Part shown: piece by piece, positions 22,588 to 31,181 of the stretch
Numbering within the stretch: position 1 is the stretch's first letter
How the letters are laid out: every line of letters begins with the position of its first letter
NCBI GenBank assembly: GCA_900762125.1
Contig: CAAFFL010000172.1
Span: 1-49,996 of the forward strand
Length of the DNA: 49,996 nucleotides
Source of the DNA: an uncultured Prevotella sp.
GTDB taxonomy: Bacteria > Bacteroidota > Bacteroidia > Bacteroidales > Bacteroidaceae
Direction: 5' to 3'
Position numbers and translations under genes: made by a program
The notes under the pieces: generated by a model
The model's input: the letters and a program-made list of their open reading frames with translations, nothing else
Databases searched by the model: none
What the model was told of the DNA's origin: nothing

Positions 22588-24546
22588 ATGGATAGAAACT
22601 CAATCATCGGCTTCGTGCTCATCGCCCTCGTCCTCATCGGCTTCGGTGTCTACACCCAGCCCTCAGAGGAGGAACAGCGTCAGGCCTACGTGCAGGACTC
22701 CATCGCACAGGCCAAGGCGCAACAGGCACAGAAAGCTGCAAAGCTGGCAGCGGCCAACAAACAGCAGGCACAGAAGGAGAAGGTCCTCGCGGACACGACA
22801 GCCCTCTTCCACAGTGCTCTCACCGGTAAGGCACAGGACATCGTGCTGCAGAACAGCAAGGTGGCCCTGACGTTCTCCACCAAGGGCGCCACGATCACGA
22901 AGGCGTATATCAAGAACGAGAAAGGCTCAAAGCGCTATGTCGGCCACAACATCGGCGACCGCAGCGGAAAGAGCGACGACAAGATGGGCGTCACCCTCTT
23001 CCAGGGCAAGGACCAAAGCCTGAACTTCACGCTCGTGGCCAAGGAGATGAACATCGCCACGAAGGACCTCTATTTCCAGGCCTCGGGTGTCACCGACTCC
23101 ACCGTGACCTTCACCGCCACGGCAGCAGCGGGCAAAACGCTGACTCTCACCTATCGTCTCGGACAGGACTATCTGCTCCACATGAGTCTCCAGGCGAAGG
23201 GTATGAGTGGGCTCTTCGACCCGAACGCCAGCAAGATGAACGTCGACTGGACTGAGCGCGTGCGCGAGCAGGAGCGTGGCTTCATGTTCGAGAACCGCTA
23301 TGCCCGTCTGGACTATAAGGATATGGATGGCGACCAGCACTACCTCAGCGAATCATCCTCCAAACAGGAGACGGCCGAGGAGAACATGATGTGGCTCGCC
23401 TACAAGAACCAGTTCTTCTCCGCAATGATGATCTCCAAGGATGGCTTCGACAAGAACGCCGACCTCCAGAGCACCGTCTACGACAAGAAGGCGCAGGAGA
23501 ACTGGAAGGTGCGCTATCTCAAGGAGTTCCAGTCTTCGCTCAAGGCGCCCTTCGACCCGTCGGGGGTGAAGTCCAGTGATTTCGAGTTCTACTACGGTCC
23601 GAACGACTTCTACGTATTAAAGAATGTAGAGAAGCAGTCCGCCTTTGGCCACGAGCTCGACATGGAGCGTCTGGTCTACCTCGGCTGGCCGCTCTTCCGC
23701 TATATCAACCGTTGGTTCACGCTGCCGGTCTTCACCGTCATGAGCAACAACCTCGGCTTCTCCATGGGTATCGTCCTGATCCTCATCACGTTGCTCCTCA
23801 AGGCCATCACCTACCCGATGGTGAAGAAGAGCTATATGTCGTCGGCGAAGATGCGCGTCTTGAAGCCGAAGGTGGATGCCGCTACGGCACAGTATAACAA
23901 GCCCGAGGACCAGATGATGAAGCAGCAGGCGATGATGGCGGAGTATGCGAAGTACGGTGCCTCGCCCCTCTCCGGCTGTCTGCCGATGCTCATCCAGATG
24001 CCTATCTGGATCGCGATGTTCAACTTTGTGCCTAACGCCATCCAGCTGCGTGGCGAGAGTTTCCTGTGGATGAACGACCTCTCCACCTACGACCCGATTT
24101 TCGAGTGGGGCAAGAACCTCTGGCTCATCGGCGACCACCTCTCGCTGACGTGTATCCTCTTCTGCGCTTCCCAGCTCATCTACTCCTGGTTCACCATGCA
24201 GCTGCAGAAGGACCAGATGGTCGGAACGGTGGAGCAACAGCAGCAGATGAAGATGATGCAGTGGATGATGATGCTCATGCCGCTAATGTTCTTCTTCATG
24301 TTCAACGACTACTCCTCTGGTCTGAACTTCTACTACTTCATCTCCCTCATCCTCTCGGCCTTCATCATGTGGCTGCTCCGCAAGACCACGAACGACGAGA
24401 AGCTCCTGAAGATTCTCGAGGCTCGCTACAAGGAGAACCAGTCGAACCCGAAGAAGCAGAAGGGCATGATGGCTCGCATGCAGGCGCTCCAGCAGCAGGC
24501 CATGGAGATGCAGCGCCAGCAACAAATGCAACAAAACAGAAAGTGA
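22588..24546 (+). CDS. yidC: Membrane protein insertase YidC
   Basis: A 652-residue inner-membrane insertase with the long form used by Gram-negatives. The N-terminal anchor is MDRNSIIGFVLIALVLIGFG, a large periplasmic beta domain covers about 60-370, and the conserved five-helix insertase core is near 385-600. The core shows ITYPMVKKSYMSSAKMRVLK, MAEYAKYGASPLSGCLPML and LNFYYFISLILS. The tail is rich in glutamine, methionine and lysine, as in other Bacteroidota. The pyrG-yidC pair is conserved in the phylum. Confidence 0.95.
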   Translation: MDRNSIIGFVLIALVLIGFGVYTQPSEEEQRQAYVQDSIAQAKAQQAQKAAKLAAANKQQAQKEKVLADTTALFHSALTGKAQDIVLQNSKVALTFSTKGATITKAYIKNEKGSKRYVGHNIGDRSGKSDDKMGVTLFQGKDQSLNFTLVAKEMNIATKDLYFQASGVTDSTVTFTATAAAGKTLTLTYRLGQDYLLHMSLQAKGMSGLFDPNASKMNVDWTERVREQERGFMFENRYARLDYKDMDGDQHYLSESSSKQETAEENMMWLAYKNQFFSAMMISKDGFDKNADLQSTVYDKKAQENWKVRYLKEFQSSLKAPFDPSGVKSSDFEFYYGPNDFYVLKNVEKQSAFGHELDMERLVYLGWPLFRYINRWFTLPVFTVMSNNLGFSMGIVLILITLLLKAITYPMVKKSYMSSAKMRVLKPKVDAATAQYNKPEDQMMKQQAMMAEYAKYGASPLSGCLPMLIQMPIWIAMFNFVPNAIQLRGESFLWMNDLSTYDPIFEWGKNLWLIGDHLSLTCILFCASQLIYSWFTMQLQKDQMVGTVEQQQQMKMMQWMMMLMPLMFFFMFNDYSSGLNFYYFISLILSAFIMWLLRKTTNDEKLLKILEARYKENQSNPKKQKGMMARMQALQQQAMEMQRQQQMQQNRK

Positions 24547-24594
24547 CCCCATTGCGCCTGTCTTTACCTTAGTGGTATCGCAGGCCACCGTTTT

Positions 24595-24614
24595 GCTGGC
24601 TTTCCTAAGCCAGC
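24595..24614 (+). repeat. GCTGGCTT hairpin between yidC and the peptidase gene
   Basis: A perfect 8-bp stem, GCTGGCTT (24595-24602) with AAGCCAGC (24607-24614), loop TCCT. It shares the GGCTT/AAGCC core with the hairpins at 17067 and 26870. A weaker GTGG/CCAC hairpin precedes it. Confidence 0.7.
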
Positions 24615-24630
24615 ACCATAAAGAAAGCTT

Positions 24631-26841
24631 ATGAACAAAATAACAACCGCCTGCCTCGCCCTCGCCATGGCATCCGCACCCCTGGCCTCGCAGGCACAGA
24701 CTATGATTCAAAAGAACAACATCACCCTCACCTCCGACCTGATGTCGCCTGAGGCTCTCTGGGCTATGGGCCGCATCGGTGGCGTCACGCCATCCCCCGA
24801 CGGCAAGCAGGTTGTCTACCAGGTCAGCTACTACAGCGTGAAGGAGAACAAGAGCCATACGATGCTCTTCATCCAGCCCACAGCAAAAGCAAAGAAGGCC
24901 TTCGCCACTCCTACCGCGCTGACCACCGACGCCAAGAGCGAGAGCGATGCCGCATGGATCGAGGGTGGCACAAAGATTGCCTTCCTCCGTGAGGGACAGC
25001 TCTGGAAGATGAACCCTGACGGCACCGGACGCGTGAAGCTCACCGCCTCGAAGCTCGACATCGACGCGTTCTCGTTCTCTCCCGACGGCAAGCATGTCGT
25101 CCTCGTGAAGAGCATCGACCACAACGGCGCCATCCAGAAGAACCCCGCCGACCTGCCGAAGGCCACAGGCATGATCATCACCGACATGAACTACCGTCAC
25201 TGGGATCACTATGTGACGACGATCGCCCATCCGTTCCTCGCTGAGGTCAATGGCGACCAGGCCACCGACGGCAAGGACATCATGCAGGGCGAGCCCTACG
25301 AGGCTCCCGTTGCTCCGTTCGGCGGCATCGAGCAGATCGCCTGGTCCAATGATTCGAAAACCATCGCCTACACTTCTCGCAAGAAGGAGGGTGTGCGCTA
25401 TGCAAACTCCACGGATACGGACATCTTCCTCTACGATATAGCCACGGGCTCTACGACGAACATCTGCAAACAGTTTAAGGACGACGCTCAGAAGGCTGCC
25501 TTTGAGCAGGCGCTAAAGGATGTGGACTTCACCAAGTCGCTCCGCCATCAGAAGGTCAACAGTGCTAAGTTCAAGAACCTCATGGTGGGTTATGACCAGA
25601 ACCCGCAATACTCCCCCGACGGCCGTTTCATCGCTTGGCAGAGCATGGAGCACGACGGCTACGAGAGTGACCTCAACCGCCTCTGCATCTACGAGATTGC
25701 CACGGGCAAGAAGACGTTCCTCACCGCAGCCGACAACTACGACTCCAATGTCGACGGCTTCTGCTGGGCTCCGGACTCGAAGAGCCTTTACTTCACTGGC
25801 TGCTGGCATGCCACAGAGCGCATCTACCAAGTGACGCTCGACCGTAAGGTTCGGCAGATCACCGACGAGAGTTGGAACGATTTCGGCTCCATCGCAATGC
25901 TCAACAACAAGCAACTCATCGCTACCCGCCACTCGATGCTTCATCCAGACGAGATCTTCGTCGTCACGCCATCGAAGAAGGACGGCCAGGCAAAGGTGGA
26001 GCAGATCACTGACGAGAACGGCCACATCTTCGCGCAGCTCGCCTCGGCAACCATCCAGCAGCGATGGGTGAAGACCTCCGATGGCAAGCAGGAGCTCGTC
26101 TGGATCATCCTCCCACCCCACTTCGACGCATCGAAGAAATATCCCACCTTATTATATTGTGAGGGCGGGCCGCAGAGTCCTGTCTCGCAGTTCTGGTCCT
26201 ACCGCTGGAACTTCTCTATCATGGCGGCCCATGGCTATGTCATCGTGGCACCGAACCGCCGCGGTCTGCCGGGCTTCGGCTCAGCGTGGAACGAGGAGGT
26301 CAGCCAGGACTGGACGGGGCAGTGCATGAAGGATTATCTCTCGGCCATCGACGACGCTGTGGCGAACCTCCCATTCGTCGACCGTGACCGTCTCGGTGCC
26401 GTGGGTGCTTCCTTCGGCGGCTTCTCGGTTTACTATCTTGCTGGGCATCACGACAAGCGCTTCAAGTGCTTCATCGCTCACGACGGCGCGTTCAACCTCG
26501 AGTCGATGTACACCGATACCGAGGAGGCGTGGTTCTCCAACTGGGAGTACGACGATGCTTACTGGAACCAGGACCGCACCGCTGCCGCTGACCGCACCTA
26601 TAAGAACTCGCCTCATCAGGCCATCGCCAACTGGGACACTCCGATCCTCTGCATCCATGGCGAGAAGGACTACCGCATCAATGCCAACCAGGGCTTCGGC
26701 GCGTTCAACGCCGCACGGATGAAGGGCATCCCTGCGGAGCTCCTCCTCTTCCCGGACGAGAACCACTGGGTGCTGAAGCCGCAGAACGGCGTGCTCTGGC
26801 AGCGGACGTTCTTCAACTGGCTGGACCGGTGGCTGAAGTGA
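24631..26841 (+). CDS. Exported S9-family prolyl oligopeptidase
   Basis: A 736-residue serine peptidase with signal peptide MNKITTACLALAMASAPLASQA. The N-terminal beta-propeller has repeated SPDG blades (TPSPDGKQ, FSPDGKHV, YSPDGRFI). The alpha/beta-hydrolase domain holds the triad Ser594 (VGASFGGFS), Asp680 (HGEKDYRI) and His712 (DENHW). S9 enzymes cleave short peptides; dipeptidyl- and acylaminoacyl-peptidase types cannot be told apart here. It probably acts in the periplasm. Two MFS transporter genes follow, so release and uptake of small peptides is a reasonable but unproven link. Confidence 0.92.
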   Translation: MNKITTACLALAMASAPLASQAQTMIQKNNITLTSDLMSPEALWAMGRIGGVTPSPDGKQVVYQVSYYSVKENKSHTMLFIQPTAKAKKAFATPTALTTDAKSESDAAWIEGGTKIAFLREGQLWKMNPDGTGRVKLTASKLDIDAFSFSPDGKHVVLVKSIDHNGAIQKNPADLPKATGMIITDMNYRHWDHYVTTIAHPFLAEVNGDQATDGKDIMQGEPYEAPVAPFGGIEQIAWSNDSKTIAYTSRKKEGVRYANSTDTDIFLYDIATGSTTNICKQFKDDAQKAAFEQALKDVDFTKSLRHQKVNSAKFKNLMVGYDQNPQYSPDGRFIAWQSMEHDGYESDLNRLCIYEIATGKKTFLTAADNYDSNVDGFCWAPDSKSLYFTGCWHATERIYQVTLDRKVRQITDESWNDFGSIAMLNNKQLIATRHSMLHPDEIFVVTPSKKDGQAKVEQITDENGHIFAQLASATIQQRWVKTSDGKQELVWIILPPHFDASKKYPTLLYCEGGPQSPVSQFWSYRWNFSIMAAHGYVIVAPNRRGLPGFGSAWNEEVSQDWTGQCMKDYLSAIDDAVANLPFVDRDRLGAVGASFGGFSVYYLAGHHDKRFKCFIAHDGAFNLESMYTDTEEAWFSNWEYDDAYWNQDRTAAADRTYKNSPHQAIANWDTPILCIHGEKDYRINANQGFGAFNAARMKGIPAELLLFPDENHWVLKPQNGVLWQRTFFNWLDRWLK

Positions 26842-26864
26842 GCGGGCTTCCAGCCCGCCTTTTT
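26842..26864 (+). terminator. Terminator of the S9 peptidase gene
   Basis: Stem GCGGGCT (26842-26848), loop TCC, AGCCCGC (26852-26858), then CTTTTTGG. It begins one base after the stop codon. Confidence 0.85.
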
Positions 26865-26869
26865 GGCGA

Positions 26870-26890
26870 GTCGGGCTTGGTAAGCCCGAC
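26870..26890 (+). repeat. GTCGGGCTT hairpin, sister of 17067-17087
   Basis: A perfect 9-bp stem, GTCGGGCTT (26870-26878), GGT, AAGCCCGAC (26882-26890). Compared with 17067-17087, the fourth base pair is swapped from C-G to G-C on both sides. Nearly pure purine sequence follows up to the next start. Confidence 0.75.
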
Positions 26891-26946
26891 AAAGAAAAGG
26901 AAAGGGGAAAGGACAGGAAAGAAAACAAAAAAACAAGATAAAGAAA

Positions 26947-28365
26947 ATGGTAGAAGCAATTCAAAAGAAAATGAGCGACTCAGCCGCCATGCGGTGGCTG
27001 GCGCTGTTCCTCGTGGCCTCGGCGATGCTCATGGCCTATCTCTTCGAGGAAGTGATGGACCCGCTGCAGTTCATGCTTGAAGCAACGGGCCGTATGGATG
27101 GACCCAACGCAGGGCAGTGGGTGACCGGCATGGGCTGGTCGGCCACGGAGTTTGGTTTCTTTGCCGGCGCCTACGGCTATTGGAACGTGTTCCTGCTGAT
27201 GCTGTTCTTCGGCGGCATCATCCTCGACAAGATGGGCATCCGCTTCACGTCGACGCTGTCGACGATCCTCATGGCTGGTGGCGCATTCATCAAGTTCTAC
27301 GCCATCGAGTTCATGGATCCGACAGTGATGTGGAACCTTATCTTCTGGAACTTCAAGGCACAGGTCATCGTCGCCTCCATCGGCTTCTCGATCTTCGGCG
27401 TCGGCTGCGAGATCACGGGTATCACCGTCTCGAAGGTCATCACAAAGTGGTTCACGGGCCACGAGATGGCACTCGCCATGGGTCTTGAGATGGCGCTGGC
27501 GCGTCTGGGCTCCGCTGGAGCTCTGACCCTCGCCCCGATCATCGCTTATCACTTCCACAAGATCTCTACCCCGATCCTCCTAGGTGCCCTGCTCCTGTTC
27601 ATCGGCGTGATCAACTTCGTGGTCTACAACATCTTCATGGACCGCAAGCTCGACAGCCAGCTCTCCGCCGAGGAGGCTGCCAGCCAGCAGTCGGGCGAGG
27701 ACGACCAGTTCCACTTCCGCGACCTGAAGCTCATCTTCACCAACCCCGGTTTCTGGCTCATCACGCTGCTCTGTCTGCTGTTCTATTCCGCCGTCTTCCC
27801 CTTCCTGAAGTTCTCGACGAAGATCATGATCGACAAGTACGGCTTCGACAGCAACATCGCCGGCCTCATCCCGTCGATCATCCCGCTGGGCACCATCGTG
27901 CTGACCCCACTCTTTGGCGTGGTCTACGACAAGGTGGGCAAGGGTGCCACGCTGATGCTCATCGGCGCTGCGCTGCTCCTCGGTGTCTACATCGTTCTGG
28001 CTTTGCCCGACCTCACCGCTGGCTGGGTGGCCATCACGATGATGTTTGTCATGGGCGTGGCGTTCTCGCTCGTGCCGTCGGCCATGTGGCCCAGCGTGCC
28101 GAAGATCATTCCGTTCAAACTCCTCGGCACGGCCTACGCCGTGATTTTCTGGATACAGAATATCGGTCTGTCGCTCGTACCGCTGCTCCTCGGCGTGGTC
28201 ATCGATGCGTCGACGACGACGGAGGGTGGCAAGGAGGTCATCAACTACGTCCCGACGATGTCGATCTTCGCCAGCTTCGGCGTAGCCAGTGTGCTCCTCG
28301 CCCTCGGTCTAAAGGCTGTCAATGCCAAGAAACACTATGGCCTCGAGGATGCGAATATGCAGTAA
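26947..28365 (+). CDS. MFS transporter (first of a tandem pair)
   Basis: A 472-residue inner-membrane transporter with 12 predicted helices. The loop 2-3 signature is FFGGIILDKMGIRFT near residues 90-104, the matching loop 8-9 motif (TPLFGVVYDKVGKG) is near 320-335, and a charged central loop lies near 230-255. The helix-5 region GVGCEITGITVSKVITKW is shared with the next gene. Substrate unknown; the peptidase upstream hints at peptides. The leader is purine-rich, and an intrinsic terminator follows the gene. Confidence 0.88.
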   Translation: MVEAIQKKMSDSAAMRWLALFLVASAMLMAYLFEEVMDPLQFMLEATGRMDGPNAGQWVTGMGWSATEFGFFAGAYGYWNVFLLMLFFGGIILDKMGIRFTSTLSTILMAGGAFIKFYAIEFMDPTVMWNLIFWNFKAQVIVASIGFSIFGVGCEITGITVSKVITKWFTGHEMALAMGLEMALARLGSAGALTLAPIIAYHFHKISTPILLGALLLFIGVINFVVYNIFMDRKLDSQLSAEEAASQQSGEDDQFHFRDLKLIFTNPGFWLITLLCLLFYSAVFPFLKFSTKIMIDKYGFDSNIAGLIPSIIPLGTIVLTPLFGVVYDKVGKGATLMLIGAALLLGVYIVLALPDLTAGWVAITMMFVMGVAFSLVPSAMWPSVPKIIPFKLLGTAYAVIFWIQNIGLSLVPLLLGVVIDASTTTEGGKEVINYVPTMSIFASFGVASVLLALGLKAVNAKKHYGLEDANMQ

Positions 28366-28377
28366 ACAATCTCACAG

Positions 28378-28411
28378 CTTTCCGGTCTTTCCTGGCCGGA
28401 AAGTTTTTTTT
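28378..28411 (+). terminator. Terminator between the two MFS genes
   Basis: A perfect stem, CTTTCCGG (28378-28385) with CCGGAAAG (28396-28403), followed by eight Ts. It ends 14 bp before the next start codon, so the second transporter must depend on read-through or a promoter I cannot see. Confidence 0.88.
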
Positions 28412-28425
28412 AACCCCTCTTACCA

Positions 28426-29799
28426 ATGAAACACTCTTCCGTGAAACGCTGGTCGGTATTGGTTCTGGCTGCCCTCGTGATGATGGCGGGGTACGTCTTT
28501 TGGGACATCGTCTCGCCGTTGTCCACCTCCCTGAAAGCACCGCTCAGCGAGGGCGGCTATGGGTGGACGGCCGCGGAGTATGGGTTCTATGCCGGGAGCT
28601 ACTCCATCTTCAACATCTTCTTCCTGATGCTGTTCTTCGGCGGCATCATCCTCGACAAGATGGGCATCCACTTCACGGGTCTCCTCACCACGGGTGCGAT
28701 GCTCCTCGGGGCGCTGATCAACTACTACGCCATCACGCGCATCCCCTCGCAAAATGTCAGTAACCTGACGCTGACGCTCTTCGGCATGATCCCCTCGCCG
28801 CTGAAGACGCAGGTCCTCGTCGCCGCCATCGGCTTTGGTCTCTTTGGCGTTGGCTGCGACATCACGGGCATCACCGTCTCGAAGGTCATCACGAAGTGGT
28901 TCACCGGTCACGAGCTCGCCTCCGCCATGGGCATCCAGATGGCACTGGCGCGCCTCGGCACAGCCTCCGCTCTGTCGTTCTCGCCGCTCATCGCACAGAC
29001 GTGGGGCCTCTCTGCACCGATCCTCGCAGGCGCCATCGTCCTGCTCATCGGCTTCGTGCTGTTCATCATCTATTGTCCCATCGACCGGCAGTTCGACCAG
29101 GCAGCCCTCCATCCAACCATCAACCATCAACCATCAACCAACAACTTCTCTTTCCGCGACTTCGTCAGCGTCCTGCGTAACTCTGGCTTCTGGCTCATCG
29201 CGATCCTCTGCCTGTGCTTCTACGGTAGCATCCGGCCGTTCATGAAGTTTGCCTCCGACCTGATGGTGAACAAATACGGCGTCGCGGAGACCACTGCGGG
29301 CTGGATCGTCGCCGCCATCCCCTACGGCACCATCGTCCTCACGCCACTCTTCGGATCGCTCTACGACCGTCTCGGCCATGGCATCCGCCTGATGTTCATC
29401 GGCTGCTGCATCCTCGCAGCGTGCCACTTCTGCCTGATGATGCCGTTCATCCATGAGGTGTGGTTTGCCCTGGTGGTGATGGTCTTCGTCGGCATCGCGT
29501 TCTCGCTGGTTCCCTCAGCGTTGTGGCCCTGTGTGCCGAAGATTGTCCCGCTAGCACAGCTCGGCACGGCCTACAGCATCATCTACTACATCCAGAACCT
29601 CGGACTGATGCTCATTCCCTGGCTCGTGGGCGACATCATTGGCCGCCACACCGCTGCCGACGGCACCATCGACTTCACCCTCCCGATGCTCATTTTCCTT
29701 CTGCTGGCCATCGCCGCCTGCGTCATGGCGCTATTGATCCTCTTCATCGACCACAAGAAGGACTACGGCCTCGAAAAAGCAAATATAACTGCAAAGTAG
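28426..29799 (+). CDS. MFS transporter (second of a tandem pair)
   Basis: A 457-residue paralogue of the preceding protein, with the same helix pattern and motifs (FFGGIILDKMGIHFT, GVGCDITGITVSKVITKW, TPLFGSLYDRLGHG). Part of the loop 2-3 coding region is nearly identical at DNA level to the first gene (about 45 bp without a difference near 27195 and 28624), consistent with recent duplication or gene conversion. The central cytoplasmic loop is unlike that of the first protein: it reads HPTINHQPSTNN and is encoded by a 7-bp tandem repeat. Substrate unknown. Confidence 0.87.
   Translation: MKHSSVKRWSVLVLAALVMMAGYVFWDIVSPLSTSLKAPLSEGGYGWTAAEYGFYAGSYSIFNIFFLMLFFGGIILDKMGIHFTGLLTTGAMLLGALINYYAITRIPSQNVSNLTLTLFGMIPSPLKTQVLVAAIGFGLFGVGCDITGITVSKVITKWFTGHELASAMGIQMALARLGTASALSFSPLIAQTWGLSAPILAGAIVLLIGFVLFIIYCPIDRQFDQAALHPTINHQPSTNNFSFRDFVSVLRNSGFWLIAILCLCFYGSIRPFMKFASDLMVNKYGVAETTAGWIVAAIPYGTIVLTPLFGSLYDRLGHGIRLMFIGCCILAACHFCLMMPFIHEVWFALVVMVFVGIAFSLVPSALWPCVPKIVPLAQLGTAYSIIYYIQNLGLMLIPWLVGDIIGRHTAADGTIDFTLPMLIFLLLAIAACVMALLILFIDHKKDYGLEKANITAK
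29115..29142 (+). repeat. Heptamer repeat inside an MFS gene
   Basis: AACCATC at 29115-29121, 29122-29128 and 29129-29135, then AACCAAC (29136-29142). On the other strand the unit is GTTGATG, the same heptamer found between genes at 31091-31118. Because 7 is not a multiple of 3, the repeats encode a non-repetitive loop (TINHQPSTNN). Confidence 0.85.
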
Positions 29800-29800
29800 C

Positions 29801-29831
29801 TTTGCGATTCAAAGAAATTATCGTACCTTTG
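29801..29831 (+). promoter_or_regulatory. Consensus promoter of the LysE-type gene
   Basis: TTTG (29801-29804), exactly 19 bases, then TACCTTTG (29824-29831) is a perfect Bacteroidota promoter, the best in the window. Transcription should begin within a few bases of the ATG at 29840, giving a leaderless or near-leaderless mRNA. Confidence 0.8.
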
Positions 29832-29839
29832 CACTCTGA

Positions 29840-30511
29840 ATGATGTCGTTTCCTATACAAATCGACTTTTTGGCCCAGATTCTGAAGGGCCTCATCATCG
29901 GCATGGTCGCCTCGGCGCCCATGGGTCCGGTGGGAATCCTCTGCATCCAGCGCACAATGAACAAAGGGCGCTGGTACGGCTTCGTGACGGGCATCGGCGC
30001 CGCCATCAGCGACCTCATCTACGCCATCATCACCGGCGTGGGCATGAGCTTCGTCGTCGAGTTCATCAACGACCCGACCATCAAGTTCTGGTTCCAGATC
30101 ATCGGCAGCGTGGTACTCCTCGTCTTCGGCGTCTATTGCTGGCGCAGCGATCCACGGCGCAACATGCGAGAGGGCGGCAGGCAGAAAGGCACGCTCCTCC
30201 ACAACAGCATCACCGCGTTCCTCGTGACGTTCTCCAACCCCCTGATCATCTTCCTCTTCATGGCGACGTTCGCGCAGTTTGCCTTTGTCATCCCCGACCA
30301 TCCACTGGAGATGACGCTGGGCTTCATAAGCATCATCGGAGGTGCCCTGCTGTGGTGGTACGGCTTGTCGTGGCTCGTCGACAAGGTGCGCGGGAAATTT
30401 GACGCTAGCGGCATCATCATCATCAACAAGATCATCGGCTCACTGGTGATCTTCGTCTCCGTGGCGGTGCTCATCGGCACGGTATTCAACCTCTATTCCT
30501 TCCATTATTAG
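29840..30511 (+). CDS. LysE-family exporter
   Basis: A 223-residue inner-membrane protein with six predicted helices. The LysE/RhtB signature is at the N-terminus (IGMVASAPMGPVGILCIQRT, then NKGRWYGFVTGIGAAISDLI), and the central TFSNPLIIFLFMA has the conserved asparagine-proline. Family members export amino acids or related metabolites. The substrate cannot be read from sequence. Two ATG codons are adjacent (29840 and 29843) and either could start. Confidence 0.88.
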   Translation: MMSFPIQIDFLAQILKGLIIGMVASAPMGPVGILCIQRTMNKGRWYGFVTGIGAAISDLIYAIITGVGMSFVVEFINDPTIKFWFQIIGSVVLLVFGVYCWRSDPRRNMREGGRQKGTLLHNSITAFLVTFSNPLIIFLFMATFAQFAFVIPDHPLEMTLGFISIIGGALLWWYGLSWLVDKVRGKFDASGIIIINKIIGSLVIFVSVAVLIGTVFNLYSFHY

Positions 30512-30539
30512 TTTTTAGTTTTAGGTTTTTAGTTTAAGA
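30512..30539 (+). repeat. TTTTTAG heptamer repeat before the DUF4924 gene
   Basis: TTTTTAG, TTTTAGG, TTTTTAG and TTTAAGA at 30512-30539 have a 7-bp period. They begin right after the LysE stop and end 3 bp before the next ATG at 30543. Confidence 0.7.
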
Positions 30540-30542
30540 CTA

Positions 30543-31091
30543 ATGTTTATTGCACAACAGATTCGCAAGAAATCCATCGTGGAGTATCTGCTCTATATGT
30601 GGCAGATCGAGGACCTCATCCGCGCCTACGGCTGCTCGTTGAGCCGCATACGCCGGGAGTATATCGACCGCTTCACCGACTATACCGACGACCAGCGCGA
30701 CGAGGAGGCCGACTGGTTTGGCAACCTCATCCGGATGATGAACGAGGAGGGCTGCCGCGACCGTGGCCACCTGAGCATCAACCGCGTGCTCCTCGGCGAC
30801 CTCACCGACCTCCACGAGCAGCTTCTAGAGTCGAACAAATTCCCGTTCTACAACGCGGAGTACTATAAGGTGCTGCCGTTCATCGTCGAGCTCCGCAACA
30901 AGAGCGACAAGCAGCTGGGCGAGATAGAGACCTGTCTCGACGCCCTCTACGGCATCATGGTCCTCCGCATGCAGCAGAAGGAAATCTCCCTCGACACGCA
31001 GCACGCCATCCAGGAGATCACGACCTTCGTCGGCCTTCTCAGCGACTACTATCAGAAGGACTGCACCGAGGGCATCGACTGGGGAGAGTAG
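30543..31091 (+). CDS. DUF4924 family protein
   Basis: A 182-residue, largely alpha-helical soluble protein with no signal peptide. It begins MFIAQQIRKKSIVEYLLYMW and contains the conserved QIEDLIRAYGCS and SNKFPFYNAEYYKVLPFIVE segments of DUF4924, a Bacteroidota family of unknown function and about this length. The gene is read with the LysE-type gene upstream and rfbD downstream. Its stop codon merges with a heptamer repeat. Confidence 0.82.
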   Translation: MFIAQQIRKKSIVEYLLYMWQIEDLIRAYGCSLSRIRREYIDRFTDYTDDQRDEEADWFGNLIRMMNEEGCRDRGHLSINRVLLGDLTDLHEQLLESNKFPFYNAEYYKVLPFIVELRNKSDKQLGEIETCLDALYGIMVLRMQQKEISLDTQHAIQEITTFVGLLSDYYQKDCTEGIDWGE

Positions 31092-31121
31092 TTGATGGTT
31101 GATAGTTGACGGTTGATGGTT
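31091..31121 (+). repeat. GTTGATG heptamer repeat after the DUF4924 gene
   Basis: GTTGATG, GTTGATA, GTTGACG and GTTGATG from 31091 to 31118, then GTT. The first G is the last base of the DUF4924 stop codon. The complement is the unit found in the MFS gene at 29115. Confidence 0.85.
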
Positions 31122-31162
31122 TTGAGTACCGTTAATAAAAACCGGCACGTTCTACGTGCCGA
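31122..31162 (+). repeat. 41-bp element with GGCACGT hairpin, copy 1
   Basis: The element starts TTGAGTACCGTTAATA and ends in the hairpin CGGCACGT-TCT-ACGTGCCG (31143-31161). It recurs at 32078-32118 with four differences, all outside the stem. It lies in the leader of rfbD. Confidence 0.85.
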
Positions 31163-31181
31163 ATGCTAAAAAAGAAAAGAA

